A stretch of DNA of 64,000 bases from Mycobacterium dioxanotrophicus (GCF_002157835.1 NZ_CP020809.1:1984001-2048000); one strand, 5' to 3'; shown: positions 11,246-20,124, counted from the stretch's first letter. The notes: generated by a model from the sequence alone, not told the origin. Numbers and translations: made by a program.

Positions 11246-12854
11246 GGTGCCGGGAACCAAGTGGTGGCAGCCACGCACTTGGTCGCTGCGCCGGCGGCTG
11301 GTGCTGACCCAGGTGGCGCTGCTGGCGGTGGTGTGCGTGAGCATCGGTGTCGCGACCGAGTTTGCGCTGCAACGGTTCCTGATGAACCAGCTGGACGACC
11401 AGGTCATGGAGGCCGGGCGCCGGTCGGCCGCGATCTTCGAATTGCCGCCGCCGCCATTGATGTTCCCGCCCCCGCTGGGGCCCGACGGGCGGCCGATGAA
11501 CCCGCCTCCGGGACGCCACCACATCCTGTTCGACCCCGAACGCGGTCCGGGACCCGGATTTCTCAACGCCCCCGGCCAGGCCGCCCGCACGGTCGGTGCG
11601 GTCGTCGCGCCCGGGCGGCCGATCGACGCGGGAGTGATCACCTCCGACGGTGATCGCGTGTTCGTCAGCACCGCGGCCGCCGATCAGCTGGCCCAGGTAC
11701 CTCCGGATCACACGCCGAGGACCATCGACGTCGACGGGCTCGGCCGGTACCGGGTGATCGGTCTGCACCCTCGGCACGGCGGCCCGCAGACCATCGTGAC
11801 CGGGCTGCCGACCGCGGTGGTGGACGACACCCTGCTGTGGGTGCTCGGCATGTTCGCCGTGCTCGCCGTCGTCGCACTGATCGTCGCCACCCTCGGCGGC
11901 ATCCTCATCATCCGCCGCCAATTGGCCCCGCTGTCAAGGGTTTCCGCTGCCGCGCGGGCGGTGGCCGACCTCGAGCTGGACCGCGGAGAGGTGCGGCTGC
12001 CCACCCCGATCGTCAAGGTCGACCCGGCCAGCGCGCACACCGAGGTGGGGCAGCTGGGCACGTCGCTCAACCGCATGCTGGACCGCATCGCCAACGCCCT
12101 GTCGGCGCGGCATGCCAGTGAGACCCGCGTGCGTCAATTCGTCGCCGACGCCAGCCACGAACTGCGGACGCCGCTGGCTGCCATCAGGGGATACACCGAG
12201 CTGGCGCAACGCAAACGCGACGACCTGCCCGTCGATGTCGCGCACGCGATGAACCGCGTGGAATCCGAGACCGCGCGCATGACGCAACTGGTCGAGGACA
12301 TGCTGCTGCTGGCGCGCCTCGACGCCGGACGGCCGCTGGAGCGCGAGTCGGTGGACCTGTCTCGATTGGTCGTCGACACCGTCAGCGACGCGCACGTCGC
12401 CGGGCCGCAGCATCAGTGGTCGCTGGAGCTGCCCGACGACCCGGTCGTGGTCGACGGCGACGAGGCCCGGCTGCATCAGGTGCTGGCCAACCTGCTCGCC
12501 AACGCGCGCACCCACACCCCACCGGGCACCTCCGTCACCGTGACGCTCGAACCCGATCACGACGGCTCGGTCGCCCTGACCGTCGCCGACGACGGGCCGG
12601 GCATCCCGGAATCGCTGCAGCCCGAGGTGTTCGAACGGTTCGCTCGCGGGGATTCGTCGCGGTCGCGCCGCGAGGGCAGCACCGGGCTCGGACTGGCGAT
12701 CGTCGCTGCCGTCGTCAAGGCGCACGGCGGCACCATCGGTGTGCGCAGCGCCCCAGGTGCGACGGCGTTCACCGTCCGACTTCCCGGTGTCGCGCCCTCA
12801 CAGGCTACGCACAGGTCCGACCAATCCGACACCAAGTTGCCGTCGCAACGATGA
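11223..12854 (+). CDS. sensor histidine kinase with proline-rich extracytoplasmic loop
   Basis: A 543-residue membrane kinase, partner of the preceding regulator. It has TM1 at about residues 26-46, an external domain of about 150 residues, TM2 near 205-228, a HAMP linker and HisKA with the H-box FVADASHELRTPLAAI. HATPase motifs are N (VLANLLANARTH), G1 (VADDGPGIP) and G2 (GSTGLGLAIV). The first part of the external loop is unusually proline-rich (PPPPLMFPPPLGPDG, then NPPPGRHH). Downstream glycosyltransferases start 5 bp after its stop and are probably in the same transcript, suggesting an envelope signal. Confidence 0.92.
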   Translation: MSSAPRAEVPGTKWWQPRTWSLRRRLVLTQVALLAVVCVSIGVATEFALQRFLMNQLDDQVMEAGRRSAAIFELPPPPLMFPPPLGPDGRPMNPPPGRHHILFDPERGPGPGFLNAPGQAARTVGAVVAPGRPIDAGVITSDGDRVFVSTAAADQLAQVPPDHTPRTIDVDGLGRYRVIGLHPRHGGPQTIVTGLPTAVVDDTLLWVLGMFAVLAVVALIVATLGGILIIRRQLAPLSRVSAAARAVADLELDRGEVRLPTPIVKVDPASAHTEVGQLGTSLNRMLDRIANALSARHASETRVRQFVADASHELRTPLAAIRGYTELAQRKRDDLPVDVAHAMNRVESETARMTQLVEDMLLLARLDAGRPLERESVDLSRLVVDTVSDAHVAGPQHQWSLELPDDPVVVDGDEARLHQVLANLLANARTHTPPGTSVTVTLEPDHDGSVALTVADDGPGIPESLQPEVFERFARGDSSRSRREGSTGLGLAIVAAVVKAHGGTIGVRSAPGATAFTVRLPGVAPSQATHRSDQSDTKLPSQR

Positions 12855-12858
12855 GAGT

Positions 12859-14727
12859 GTGAGCCTGGTTGCTGTCGACCCTGTCGTAAAAGAGATCGGG
12901 GCACAGGAACAGCCCACGACGCTCCGCATGGCCGGGCGCGAACGCCTGGCGGTGGCGGTCCTGCTGGTCGCGACCGCGGTGCTGTACCTGTGGAATCTGT
13001 CGAGCAGTGGCTGGGCCAACGCGTTCTACTCCGCGGCCGCCCAGGCCGGTGGCAGCAACTGGACCGCGATGCTGTTCGGTTCCAGTGACGCGGCAAATGC
13101 CATCACCGTCGACAAGACCCCGGCCGCCCTGTGGATCGTCGACCTCTCGGTGCGGCTGTTCGGGCTGAACTCGTGGAGCATCCTGGTGCCGCAGGCGCTT
13201 GAGGGCGTCGCCGCCGTGGCGCTGCTCTACGCCGCGGTCCGCCGGGCCGCAGGCCCTGCCGCGGCGCTGCTGGCCGGTACGGTGCTGGCGCTGACGCCGG
13301 TGGCCGCGTTGATCTTCCGCTTCAACAATCCCGACGCGCTGCTGGTACTGCTGCTCGTGGTGGCCGCCTACTGCGTACAGCGCGGGATCGAGAAAGACGC
13401 AGGCCGATGGTGGTTCGTCGGCGCGGGCGCAGCCGTCGGCTTCGGCTTCCTGGCCAAGATGCTGCAGGCATTCCTGGTGTTGCCCGGCCTGGCCGCCGCG
13501 GCCCTGACCGCGGGCGACCGGCCGATGCGCGGGCGGTTCGGTGACCTGCTGGCCGCCGGTGCGGCCATGGTGGTCAGCGGCGGTTGGTATCTGCTGCTGG
13601 TCGAATTGTGGCCGACGTCGTCGCGGCCCTACATCGGCGGATCCCAGCACGACAGCATCGTCGAACTCGTGTTGGGCTACAACGGTTTCGGCAGGCTCAC
13701 CGGCGAGGAGACCGGTGGCCTCGGCAACATGAACTTCGACGCGGGCGCCGGGCGGCTGTTCGGTTCCCAGATGGGCGCGGACATCGCGTGGCTGCTACCG
13801 GCCGCGGTGATCTGTCTGGTCGCCGGGCTGATCGTCACGCGACGCGCACCGCGTACCGACCGGACCCGGGCCGCGCTGCTGTTGTGGGGCGGCTGGCTGC
13901 TGGTCACCGCGGTGGTGTTCAGCTTCATGAACGGCATCGTGCACCCGTACTACACCGTGGCACTGGCGCCCGCGGTGGCCGCGCTGATCGGCATCGGGAC
14001 GACGTTGTTGTGGCAGCGGCGCAACGACATTCGGGCCGCCACCGCGATGTCGGGCATGGTACTCGTCACGGCGATCCTGGCCGCGGTATTGCTGGCCCGC
14101 CAAGGCGATCCCATGCCGTGGCTGCGGGCCGCCGTCGCGGTCGGGGGAGTGGGATCCGCCGCGCTGCTGCTGGTGAGCGCATGGCTGGACCGCCGAGTGG
14201 TGCCCGCCGTGGCGACCCTGGCGCTGTTGTCCTGTCTGGCCGGGCCCGCGGCCTATGCCGTCGCGACCGCCGCCACCCCGCACAGCGGTGCCATTCCGTC
14301 GGTGGGACCGTCGCGCGGTGGCGGCCCGTTCGGTGGCTTCGGTGGCATGTTCGGCGCACCCGAGCCCGGTCCCGCACTGACAGCGCGACTGTCCGCCGAC
14401 GCCGCGGATTACCGGTGGGCGGCGGCGGTGGTCGGGTCGAGTAACGCAGCCGGCTACCAATTGGCCACGGGCGCACCGGTTATGGCCGTCGGCGGCTTCA
14501 ACGGCACCGATCCCGCACCGACGCTCGACGAGTTCATCGGCCACGTCGATGCGCACCGGATCCACTACTTCATTCAGAGCCGGATCATGGGGGGCTTCGG
14601 CGGCCGCACGACCAGCGGCAGCCAGGACGCCTCCCGCATCGCCGAGTGGGTCGAGAACCACTTCACCCCGATCACGGTCGACGACGTGACCATCTACGAC
14701 CTGACGCAACGTGGCCAGAACACATAG
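12859..14727 (+). CDS. GT39 family polyprenyl-sugar glycosyltransferase (YkcB-like), copy 1
   Basis: A 622-residue polytopic enzyme of the PMT/ArnT superfamily (GT39), which transfers a sugar from a polyprenyl-phosphate donor to an acceptor outside the membrane. Conserved elements are LYLWNLSSSGWANAFYSAAA, the catalytic-loop ITVDKTPAALW and FNNPDALLVLLLVVAAYC. A Gly/Phe-rich stretch (GGGPFGGFGGMFG) links the TM part to a C-terminal soluble domain of about 110 residues, as in Bacillus YkcA/YkcB proteins. The GTG start at 12859 is 5 bp after the kinase stop. It is closely similar in layout to the gene at 16089. Acceptor and sugar are unknown. Confidence 0.85.
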   Translation: MSLVAVDPVVKEIGAQEQPTTLRMAGRERLAVAVLLVATAVLYLWNLSSSGWANAFYSAAAQAGGSNWTAMLFGSSDAANAITVDKTPAALWIVDLSVRLFGLNSWSILVPQALEGVAAVALLYAAVRRAAGPAAALLAGTVLALTPVAALIFRFNNPDALLVLLLVVAAYCVQRGIEKDAGRWWFVGAGAAVGFGFLAKMLQAFLVLPGLAAAALTAGDRPMRGRFGDLLAAGAAMVVSGGWYLLLVELWPTSSRPYIGGSQHDSIVELVLGYNGFGRLTGEETGGLGNMNFDAGAGRLFGSQMGADIAWLLPAAVICLVAGLIVTRRAPRTDRTRAALLLWGGWLLVTAVVFSFMNGIVHPYYTVALAPAVAALIGIGTTLLWQRRNDIRAATAMSGMVLVTAILAAVLLARQGDPMPWLRAAVAVGGVGSAALLLVSAWLDRRVVPAVATLALLSCLAGPAAYAVATAATPHSGAIPSVGPSRGGGPFGGFGGMFGAPEPGPALTARLSADAADYRWAAAVVGSSNAAGYQLATGAPVMAVGGFNGTDPAPTLDEFIGHVDAHRIHYFIQSRIMGGFGGRTTSGSQDASRIAEWVENHFTPITVDDVTIYDLTQRGQNT

Positions 14728-14782
14728 CCGGCGCATAGCTTCGCCCAACGGGGAACACACACCACCGGAGAATTCTGAAGAC

Positions 14783-16060
14783 ATGACAGAAATCGCCACG
14801 CGGCCGGACTTCGATGAGGACGTTGAGCCAGGCCGGTTCCATTTCGCGTCGCGGCCCAACGCCGCGGCGACCGCCCGCGCGGCGGGCGTCCCGGTGCTCG
14901 ACGTCGTGGTGCCGGTCTACAACGAGCAGGCAGCGCTGGCACATTCGGTGCGCCGGCTGCACCGCTACCTGCGGGAGAACTTCGCGATGCCGACGCGCAT
15001 CACCATCGCCGACAATGCCAGCGTCGACGACACCCCGCTGATCGCCGCCGAACTGGCCGCCGAACTCGACGACGTGCGCGTCGTGCGGCTGGAACAGAAG
15101 GGCCGGGGCCGTGCCCTGCACGCCGTGTGGTCCACCTCCGACGCCCCGGTGCTGGCCTACATGGACGTCGACCTCTCCACCGACCTGGCCGCACTCGCCC
15201 CGCTCGTCGCCCCGCTCATCTCCGGGCACTCCGATCTGGCGATCGGCACCCGGCTGAGCCGGGGTTCGCGGGTGGTCCGCGGTGCGAAGCGCGAATTCAT
15301 CTCACGCTGCTACAACCTGATCCTGAAATCGACGCTGTCGGCCCGGTTCTCCGACGCGCAGTGCGGTTTCAAGGCCATCCGCGCCGACGTGGCGCACGAG
15401 CTGTTGCCGTACGTCGCCGACACCGGCTGGTTCTTCGACACCGAACTACTGGTGCTGGCCGAACGCAGCGGCCTGCGTATCCACGAGGTGCCCGTGGACT
15501 GGGTCGACGACCCGGACAGCCGCGTCGACATCATCGCCACCGCCACCGCCGATCTCAAGGGCATCGGCCGGCTGCTGCGCGGGTTCGCCAACGGTTCGAT
15601 CCCTGTCAATACCATTGCCGCCCAACTCGGTTCGTCACGCAAGTCGGGCCCACCGAGTTCCCTGCTGCGCCAAGCGGTGCGTTTCGGGGCCGTCGGCGTG
15701 GTGTCCACGCTGGCCTACCTGCTGCTCTTCATGGCGCTGCGGTCGGGTCTGGGCGCCCAGGCGGCCAACCTGGTCGCGCTGCTGGTCACCGCGATCGGCA
15801 ACACCGCGGCCAACCGCAGGTTCACCTTCGGCATCGCGGGTGCAGGTAATGTCACCCGGCATCACTTCGAGGGCCTCATCGTGTTCGGTATTGCGTTGTC
15901 GATCACCAGCGGCTCGCTGTGGCTGCTGCACCTGCTGACCCCGGTCCCGCACCGCGCGGTCGAGCTCGGTGTGCTGGTGGCGGCGAATCTGGTTGCCACG
16001 GTTGTCCGCTTCGTGCTGTTGCGCGGCTGGGTGTTCCACCCGGCCCGGACGCGACGCTGA
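14783..16060 (+). CDS. GT2 glycosyltransferase fused to a GtrA-type flippase domain
   Basis: A 425-residue fusion. Residues about 35-270 are a dolichyl-phosphate-mannose-synthase-like GT2 domain: VVVPVYNEQ, DNASVDDT, YMDVDLSTDL (DxD metal site) and SDAQCGFKAIR. The C-terminal 130 residues are a GtrA domain of four TM segments (QAVRFGAVGVVSTLAYLLLF, then ANRRFTFGI). The enzyme would load a sugar on polyprenyl phosphate inside and help flip it outside for the two flanking GT39 enzymes. The ATG at 14783 lies 55 bp after the previous stop; the N-terminal 30 residues are acidic and unconserved-looking. Confidence 0.88.
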   Translation: MTEIATRPDFDEDVEPGRFHFASRPNAAATARAAGVPVLDVVVPVYNEQAALAHSVRRLHRYLRENFAMPTRITIADNASVDDTPLIAAELAAELDDVRVVRLEQKGRGRALHAVWSTSDAPVLAYMDVDLSTDLAALAPLVAPLISGHSDLAIGTRLSRGSRVVRGAKREFISRCYNLILKSTLSARFSDAQCGFKAIRADVAHELLPYVADTGWFFDTELLVLAERSGLRIHEVPVDWVDDPDSRVDIIATATADLKGIGRLLRGFANGSIPVNTIAAQLGSSRKSGPPSSLLRQAVRFGAVGVVSTLAYLLLFMALRSGLGAQAANLVALLVTAIGNTAANRRFTFGIAGAGNVTRHHFEGLIVFGIALSITSGSLWLLHLLTPVPHRAVELGVLVAANLVATVVRFVLLRGWVFHPARTRR

Positions 16061-16088
16061 ACCGCCACAGACTGAAAGACGACGGAAG

Positions 16089-17999
16089 ATGTTGACTATC
16101 CCTGATTCACAATTGGACGCCGTGACGGTATCCGGTGACACCCCCGACCCGGTGCAACCCCGCTGGGTGCGGCCCTCCTACTGGGCGCTGCTCGCGGCGA
16201 CCGCGGTGCTGTACCTGTGGGGGCTCGGGTCGGCCGGCTGGGCCAACAGCTACTACGCCGCGGCCGCACAGGCCGGAACCCAGTCCTGGAAGGCCTGGCT
16301 GTTCGGGTCGCTGGATGCGGGCAACGCCATCACGGTCGACAAACCCCCCGCCGCGATGTGGGCAATGGGCCTGTCCGGCAGGCTGTTCGGCTTCAACGAG
16401 TTCACCCAGCTGTTGCCGCAGGCGCTCATGGGCGTGGCCGCGGTGGCCGGGCTTTACGCGACGGTGCGACGCAGCAGCGGCCCGGGTGCGGCGCTGATCG
16501 CCGGTGCGGTGCTCGCGGTGACCCCGGTGGCCACGGCGATGTTCCGGTACAACAACCCTGACGCGTTGCTGGTGCTGCTGCTCGTGGTGGCCGCCTACTG
16601 CATGGTGCGCGCGATCGAGAACGGCGGTACCCGCTGGGTCGCGCTGACCGGTGCCGTGGTGGGCTTCGCGTTCCTGACCAAGATGCTGCAGGCCTTCCTG
16701 CCGCTGCCCGGGCTGGCCCTGGCGTTCCTGGTGGCCGCCCCGATCCCGCTGTGGAAGCGCATCGGCGCGCTGGCCGTCGGGGTGGCGGCGATGATCGTGT
16801 CCGCCGGCTGGTACATCGCGCTGGTGGCGCTGTGGCCTGCCGATTCGCGGCCCTACATCGCGGGCTCGACCGACAACAGCTTGCTGCAACTGGCGTTCGG
16901 CTACAACGGAATCGACCGTATCGTCGGGCAGAACCAGCCCGGTGGCGGGTTCGGGCACGGCCCCGGTGGCGGCGGTGGACCGAACCTGTTCTTCGGCGGG
17001 CAAGCCGGCATCGGCCGCATGTTCGGGCAGTCGATGGGCACCGAGGCGTCCTGGTTGCTGCCCGCGGCGCTGATCGGCCTGGTGGCCCTGCTGTGGCTGA
17101 CCCGGCGGGCCGTGCGAACCGACAAGCTGCGCGCCGGTGCGCTGGTGTGGGGCGGCTGGCTGCTGGTCACCGGTGCGGTGTTCAGCTTCATGGACGGCAC
17201 CATCCACCCGTACTACACCGTGGCATTGGCTCCGGCGATCGCCGCGCTGGTGGGCATGGCGGTGGCCGCACTCTGGCCGCTGCGGTCACAGTTGCTGCCC
17301 CGCCTGGTGCTGGCAATCATGTTGGCCGCCACTGGAGTCTGGGCCTTCGTCCTGCTCGACCGCACCCCGGACTGGCTGCCCGCGCTGCGCTGGGTCGTCG
17401 TCATCGGCGCCGTCGTGGTCGCGGTCGTGCTGGCCGTCGGCGGCAACCGGCTCGGCCGCGCGACGGCGGTGGTTGCCTTGGCGGCCACGGTGTTCGGCCT
17501 CGGCGCGACCGTGGCCTACTCGATCGAGACGGTGGTGAACAGTCACAGCAGCGGGCCGATGCCGACCGCAGGTCCCCAGAAGGACATGGGATTCGGCGGG
17601 CCCGGTCACGGCCCGGGCGGGCCGGGCGGGCCGGGCGGTTTCGGCAAGGCCGACGACGTCGCACTCGGTGAACTGATGACCGGACTCAACAATCGTTGGG
17701 CCGCAGCAAGTGTCGGCTCGATGATGGTCAGCGACCTGGAGCTCAAGACCGGTGCCTCGTTGATGGCGATCGGCGGGTTCACCGGCGGCGACAACTCGCC
17801 GACCTTGGCGCAGTTCCAGCAATACGTCGCCAACGGTGACGTGCGGTACTTCTTCGACCGGCCCGCCGGTGACCGGGGCGGCCCGCCGCACGACCCGCAC
17901 GGCAGTGCCGGAGACATCACCAACTGGGTCAAGGCGCACTTCACCCCGCAGGAAATCGGCGGGATCACCGTCTACGACCTGCAGCACCCCCGCGCCTAG
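16089..17999 (+). CDS. GT39 family polyprenyl-sugar glycosyltransferase (YkcB-like), copy 2
   Basis: A 636-residue paralogue of the enzyme encoded at 12859, with the same order of motifs: LYLWGLGSAGWANSYYAAAA, AITVDKPPAAMW, YNNPDALLVLLLVVAAYC, TMs, then Gly-rich linkers and a C-terminal domain ending in ITVYDLQHPRA. Two Gly-rich stretches are present (around 16960 and 17590), the second GGPGHGPGGPGGPGGFG. It starts 28 bp after the GT2-GtrA gene. The two copies probably share the lipid-linked donor made by the middle gene and differ in acceptor or position. A strong hairpin follows at 18023. Confidence 0.86.
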   Translation: MLTIPDSQLDAVTVSGDTPDPVQPRWVRPSYWALLAATAVLYLWGLGSAGWANSYYAAAAQAGTQSWKAWLFGSLDAGNAITVDKPPAAMWAMGLSGRLFGFNEFTQLLPQALMGVAAVAGLYATVRRSSGPGAALIAGAVLAVTPVATAMFRYNNPDALLVLLLVVAAYCMVRAIENGGTRWVALTGAVVGFAFLTKMLQAFLPLPGLALAFLVAAPIPLWKRIGALAVGVAAMIVSAGWYIALVALWPADSRPYIAGSTDNSLLQLAFGYNGIDRIVGQNQPGGGFGHGPGGGGGPNLFFGGQAGIGRMFGQSMGTEASWLLPAALIGLVALLWLTRRAVRTDKLRAGALVWGGWLLVTGAVFSFMDGTIHPYYTVALAPAIAALVGMAVAALWPLRSQLLPRLVLAIMLAATGVWAFVLLDRTPDWLPALRWVVVIGAVVVAVVLAVGGNRLGRATAVVALAATVFGLGATVAYSIETVVNSHSSGPMPTAGPQKDMGFGGPGHGPGGPGGPGGFGKADDVALGELMTGLNNRWAAASVGSMMVSDLELKTGASLMAIGGFTGGDNSPTLAQFQQYVANGDVRYFFDRPAGDRGGPPHDPHGSAGDITNWVKAHFTPQEIGGITVYDLQHPRA

Positions 18000-18022
18000 C
18001 GTTCTCCCCGCAAGTTCTCCCC

Positions 18023-18081
18023 GCGAGCAGACGCGCAGGTACCCGACACGCCGGTGTTCGGGTACCCGCGTGTCTGTTCGC
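18023..18081. terminator. long intergenic hairpin between convergent genes
   Basis: An imperfect inverted repeat of about 27 bp per arm with a 4-nt loop. The left arm starts GCGAGCAGACGCGCAGGTAC and the right arm ends GTACCCGCGTGTCTGTTCGC. The outer GAGCAGACG/CGTCTGTTC ends match a hairpin type I recall as common between convergent genes in mycobacteria. It lies 24 bp after the second GT39 stop and is followed by GTAAAAAG rather than a U-run. It is a likely transcription terminator or 3'-end stabiliser for the glycosyltransferase operon. Confidence 0.7.
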
Positions 18082-18103
18082 CGTAAAAAGTGACGCCGAT
18101 TCT

Positions 18104-18222
18104 GAGGATGTCCGGCAGTCGCTGCGGCGCATCGAGGCGAACCCATTTGTCACCAAGCATGATTCGTCGCGGGGCTTCGTCTTCGACGTCGCCACGGCAA
18201 GCTCGACGAGGTGACGCTCTAA
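18104..18222 (+). pseudogene. 3' remnant of a beta-carbonic anhydrase gene (Rv1284/canA type)
   Basis: The plus strand reads EDVRQSLRRIEANPFVTKHD and then SSRGFVFDVAT. This matches, from memory, the C-terminus of the M. tuberculosis beta-carbonic anhydrase Rv1284, which directly precedes cysD (Rv1285). One base is missing near 18195: restoring one C gives GKLDEVTL followed by TAA at 18220-18222. All zinc-binding residues lie in the missing N-terminal part, so the fragment is non-functional. It overlaps the end of the thioesterase gene on the other strand by 4 bp. Confidence 0.75.
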
Positions 18223-18665
18223 CCGACCTTGTAGGTCGCGATCGCCTTGGCGACCGCATCGCCCGACGGCGTCACGACGTCGACGTCGCAGTGCACCAAC
18301 GCTTTTCCCTGCCGCAGCGCCCGGCCCACGCCGATCAGGTCGGTCGCGCGGGCCGGGGCGAGGTATTGCAGAGCCATCGAGACCGTCACACCGCGCAGGG
18401 AATCGGGGACATCCGCGCGGGCCCAGGCAGCCGCCATCACGGTCACGTCGGCCAGCGCCGCGATGGCGCCGCCGTGCACCATGTCGCCGAGCGTGACATT
18501 GCCGGGATCCCACGGCAGGCGCAGCCGCACGACACCGTCGGGTGCGTCGAGCGATTCGGCGACGATGCCGAGCTTCGCCACGAACGGGGACTGGGGGATG
18601 AACTGCGCCATGACTTCCGGTCCGGTCTGGGTGCCCATGCCCGTAGTCTGCGTACCACCGGTCAT
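18219..18665 (-). CDS. PaaI-type hotdog-fold thioesterase
   Basis: A 148-residue acyl-CoA thioesterase of the PaaI/4HBT family. The motif LGDMVHGGAIAALADVTVMAAAW contains the HGG loop and the catalytic Asp position on the hotdog helix, followed by the central strand GVTVSMALQYLAPARATDL. Such enzymes hydrolyse aromatic or medium-chain acyl-CoA. Start candidates are ATG 18665 (chosen) and ATG 18638; the first 20 residues are unstructured. It is divergent from the MFS transporter with only 42 bp between starts. Its 3' end overlaps the carbonic anhydrase remnant. Confidence 0.85.
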   Translation of the reverse strand: MTGGTQTTGMGTQTGPEVMAQFIPQSPFVAKLGIVAESLDAPDGVVRLRLPWDPGNVTLGDMVHGGAIAALADVTVMAAAWARADVPDSLRGVTVSMALQYLAPARATDLIGVGRALRQGKALVHCDVDVVTPSGDAVAKAIATYKVG

Positions 18666-18707
18666 CGGTTCAATTACCTGCCAAGTAATGGCACTAGATT
18701 TGCACCG

Positions 18708-20078
18708 GTGTCGACACCAGAGCCCCAACCGTTCCCACGGAGCATGGCCCTTCTCGTGGCCGGCGCGTTCTTCATGGAGATCCTCGACGCCACGATCATC
18801 ACGCCGGCCATCCCGCTGATCGCGTCGTCGCTGCATGTCGACGCCGTCGATGTCAGCGTCGCGATCTCGGCCTACCTGGTCACGGTGGCCGTGCTGATCC
18901 CGGCGAGCGGCTGGCTGGCCGACCGGTTCGGCATCCGGCCGGTGTTCATCGCCGCCATCGCGGTGTTCACCCTGGCATCGATCGGCTGTGCAGTCAGCGT
19001 GTCGCTGCCCATGCTGGTCGGCATGCGGGTGCTGCAGGGGGTCGGCGGCGCGATGATGGTCCCCGTCGGCAGGCTGGCGGTGCTGCGCTACAGCGACAAG
19101 TCCGATCTGGTCCGGGCCATCGCGCTGCTGACGTGGCCGGCGCTGGCCGCACCCGTCCTGGCGCCCGTGCTCGGCGGCGGTATCGCGACCCTGGGCAGTT
19201 GGCGGTGGATCTTTGCCGTCAACGTGCCCATCGGGATCGTCGGATTCGTGCTGGCCCTCAAGTTGATCCGGGGCGCACCGACACCGTCACCCCGCACCCT
19301 GGACTGGCCCGGCCTGCTCGCGCTGGGGGCGGGTATCGCCGCGGCCCTCATCGCGCTGGAGCACGTCCGGGTCTCGGGCACGAACTGGGGCCTGGTCGTG
19401 GGGTGTGCTGTCGTGGCCCTCGTCCTGCTCGGTGGTGCGGTGTGGCATCTGCTGCGGGCGTCGTCACCGCTCGTGCAGCTGCGGGTCCTGCGGGTGCCGA
19501 CGCTGCGCATCACGGTGTCGGCCGGGTCGCTGTACCGCATGGTGATCACCGCCGTGCCGTTCCTGCTGCCGCTGCAGTACCAGCTGGTGTTCGGGTGGAC
19601 GCCGTTCGCGGCCGGACTGATGGTGGCCGCCCTGTTCGCTGGCAATCTGACCATCAAACCGATCACCACGCCCCTGATGCGCCGGTTCGGCATCCGCACG
19701 GTGTTGCTCGTCAACGGTGTGCTGTCGGTCGGCTGGTTCGGCCTGTTGGCGGTGTTGCGGCCGGGGCTGCCCATCGTGCTGATGGCCGCGATCCTGTACG
19801 TCAGCGGCGCGCTGCGCTCCATCGGCTTCACCGCCTACAACAGCCTGGCGTTCTCCGACGTCGAGGGGGATCGGCTGACGCACGCCAACACGCTCAACGC
19901 GTCGGTGCAGGAACTGGCTGCGGGCCTCGGCGTCGCGGTGGCCGCGCTGCTGCTGAGCCAGCTGGCTTCCTATCCGTGGACCTACCTGGTCCTCGGCGCG
20001 TTGCTGGCGTTGACGATCGTGGAGTCGCTGCGGCTGCCGCGGACGGCCGGGGCGCACGTCAGCGGGCATGACGGCTGA
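18708..20078 (+). CDS. MFS transporter, drug:H+ antiporter family
   Basis: A 456-residue major facilitator transporter of the DHA2 (EmrB/QacA) type. TM1 carries FFMEILDATIITPAIPLIA, matching the conserved D-x-T-I-V-x-x-A-L-P motif. The loop 2-3 motif A is GWLADRFGIRPVF, and the TM5 motif C region is TWPALAAPVLAPVLGG. A GTG start at 18708 is followed by STPEPQPFPRS before TM1. It probably effluxes lipophilic compounds across the inner membrane. The pairing with a divergent thioesterase is not obviously functional. Confidence 0.87.
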   Translation: MSTPEPQPFPRSMALLVAGAFFMEILDATIITPAIPLIASSLHVDAVDVSVAISAYLVTVAVLIPASGWLADRFGIRPVFIAAIAVFTLASIGCAVSVSLPMLVGMRVLQGVGGAMMVPVGRLAVLRYSDKSDLVRAIALLTWPALAAPVLAPVLGGGIATLGSWRWIFAVNVPIGIVGFVLALKLIRGAPTPSPRTLDWPGLLALGAGIAAALIALEHVRVSGTNWGLVVGCAVVALVLLGGAVWHLLRASSPLVQLRVLRVPTLRITVSAGSLYRMVITAVPFLLPLQYQLVFGWTPFAAGLMVAALFAGNLTIKPITTPLMRRFGIRTVLLVNGVLSVGWFGLLAVLRPGLPIVLMAAILYVSGALRSIGFTAYNSLAFSDVEGDRLTHANTLNASVQELAAGLGVAVAALLLSQLASYPWTYLVLGALLALTIVESLRLPRTAGAHVSGHDG

Positions 20079-20088
20079 CCGATCGGCG

Positions 20089-20117
20089 TTGACACTCAAA
20101 CCGTATCCCGCTAGATT
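20089..20117 (+). promoter_or_regulatory. SigA-type promoter of the cysD-cysNC-cysQ operon
   Basis: TTGACA (20089-20094), a 17-bp spacer and TAGATT (20112-20117) make a near-consensus housekeeping promoter. Transcription should begin 7-8 bases after the -10 box, at about 20124-20125. This coincides with the ATG of the 14-codon upstream ORF, so the transcript may be leaderless for that ORF. No other promoter of this quality is visible in the 90 bp before cysD. Confidence 0.7.
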
Positions 20118-20124
20118 CCAGGCC

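Noticed and set aside
11438..11540. Proline-rich kinase loop as a target of the P4H/GT60 pair
   Set aside because: The loop is outside the membrane and the enzymes have no export signal, so they are unlikely to meet.
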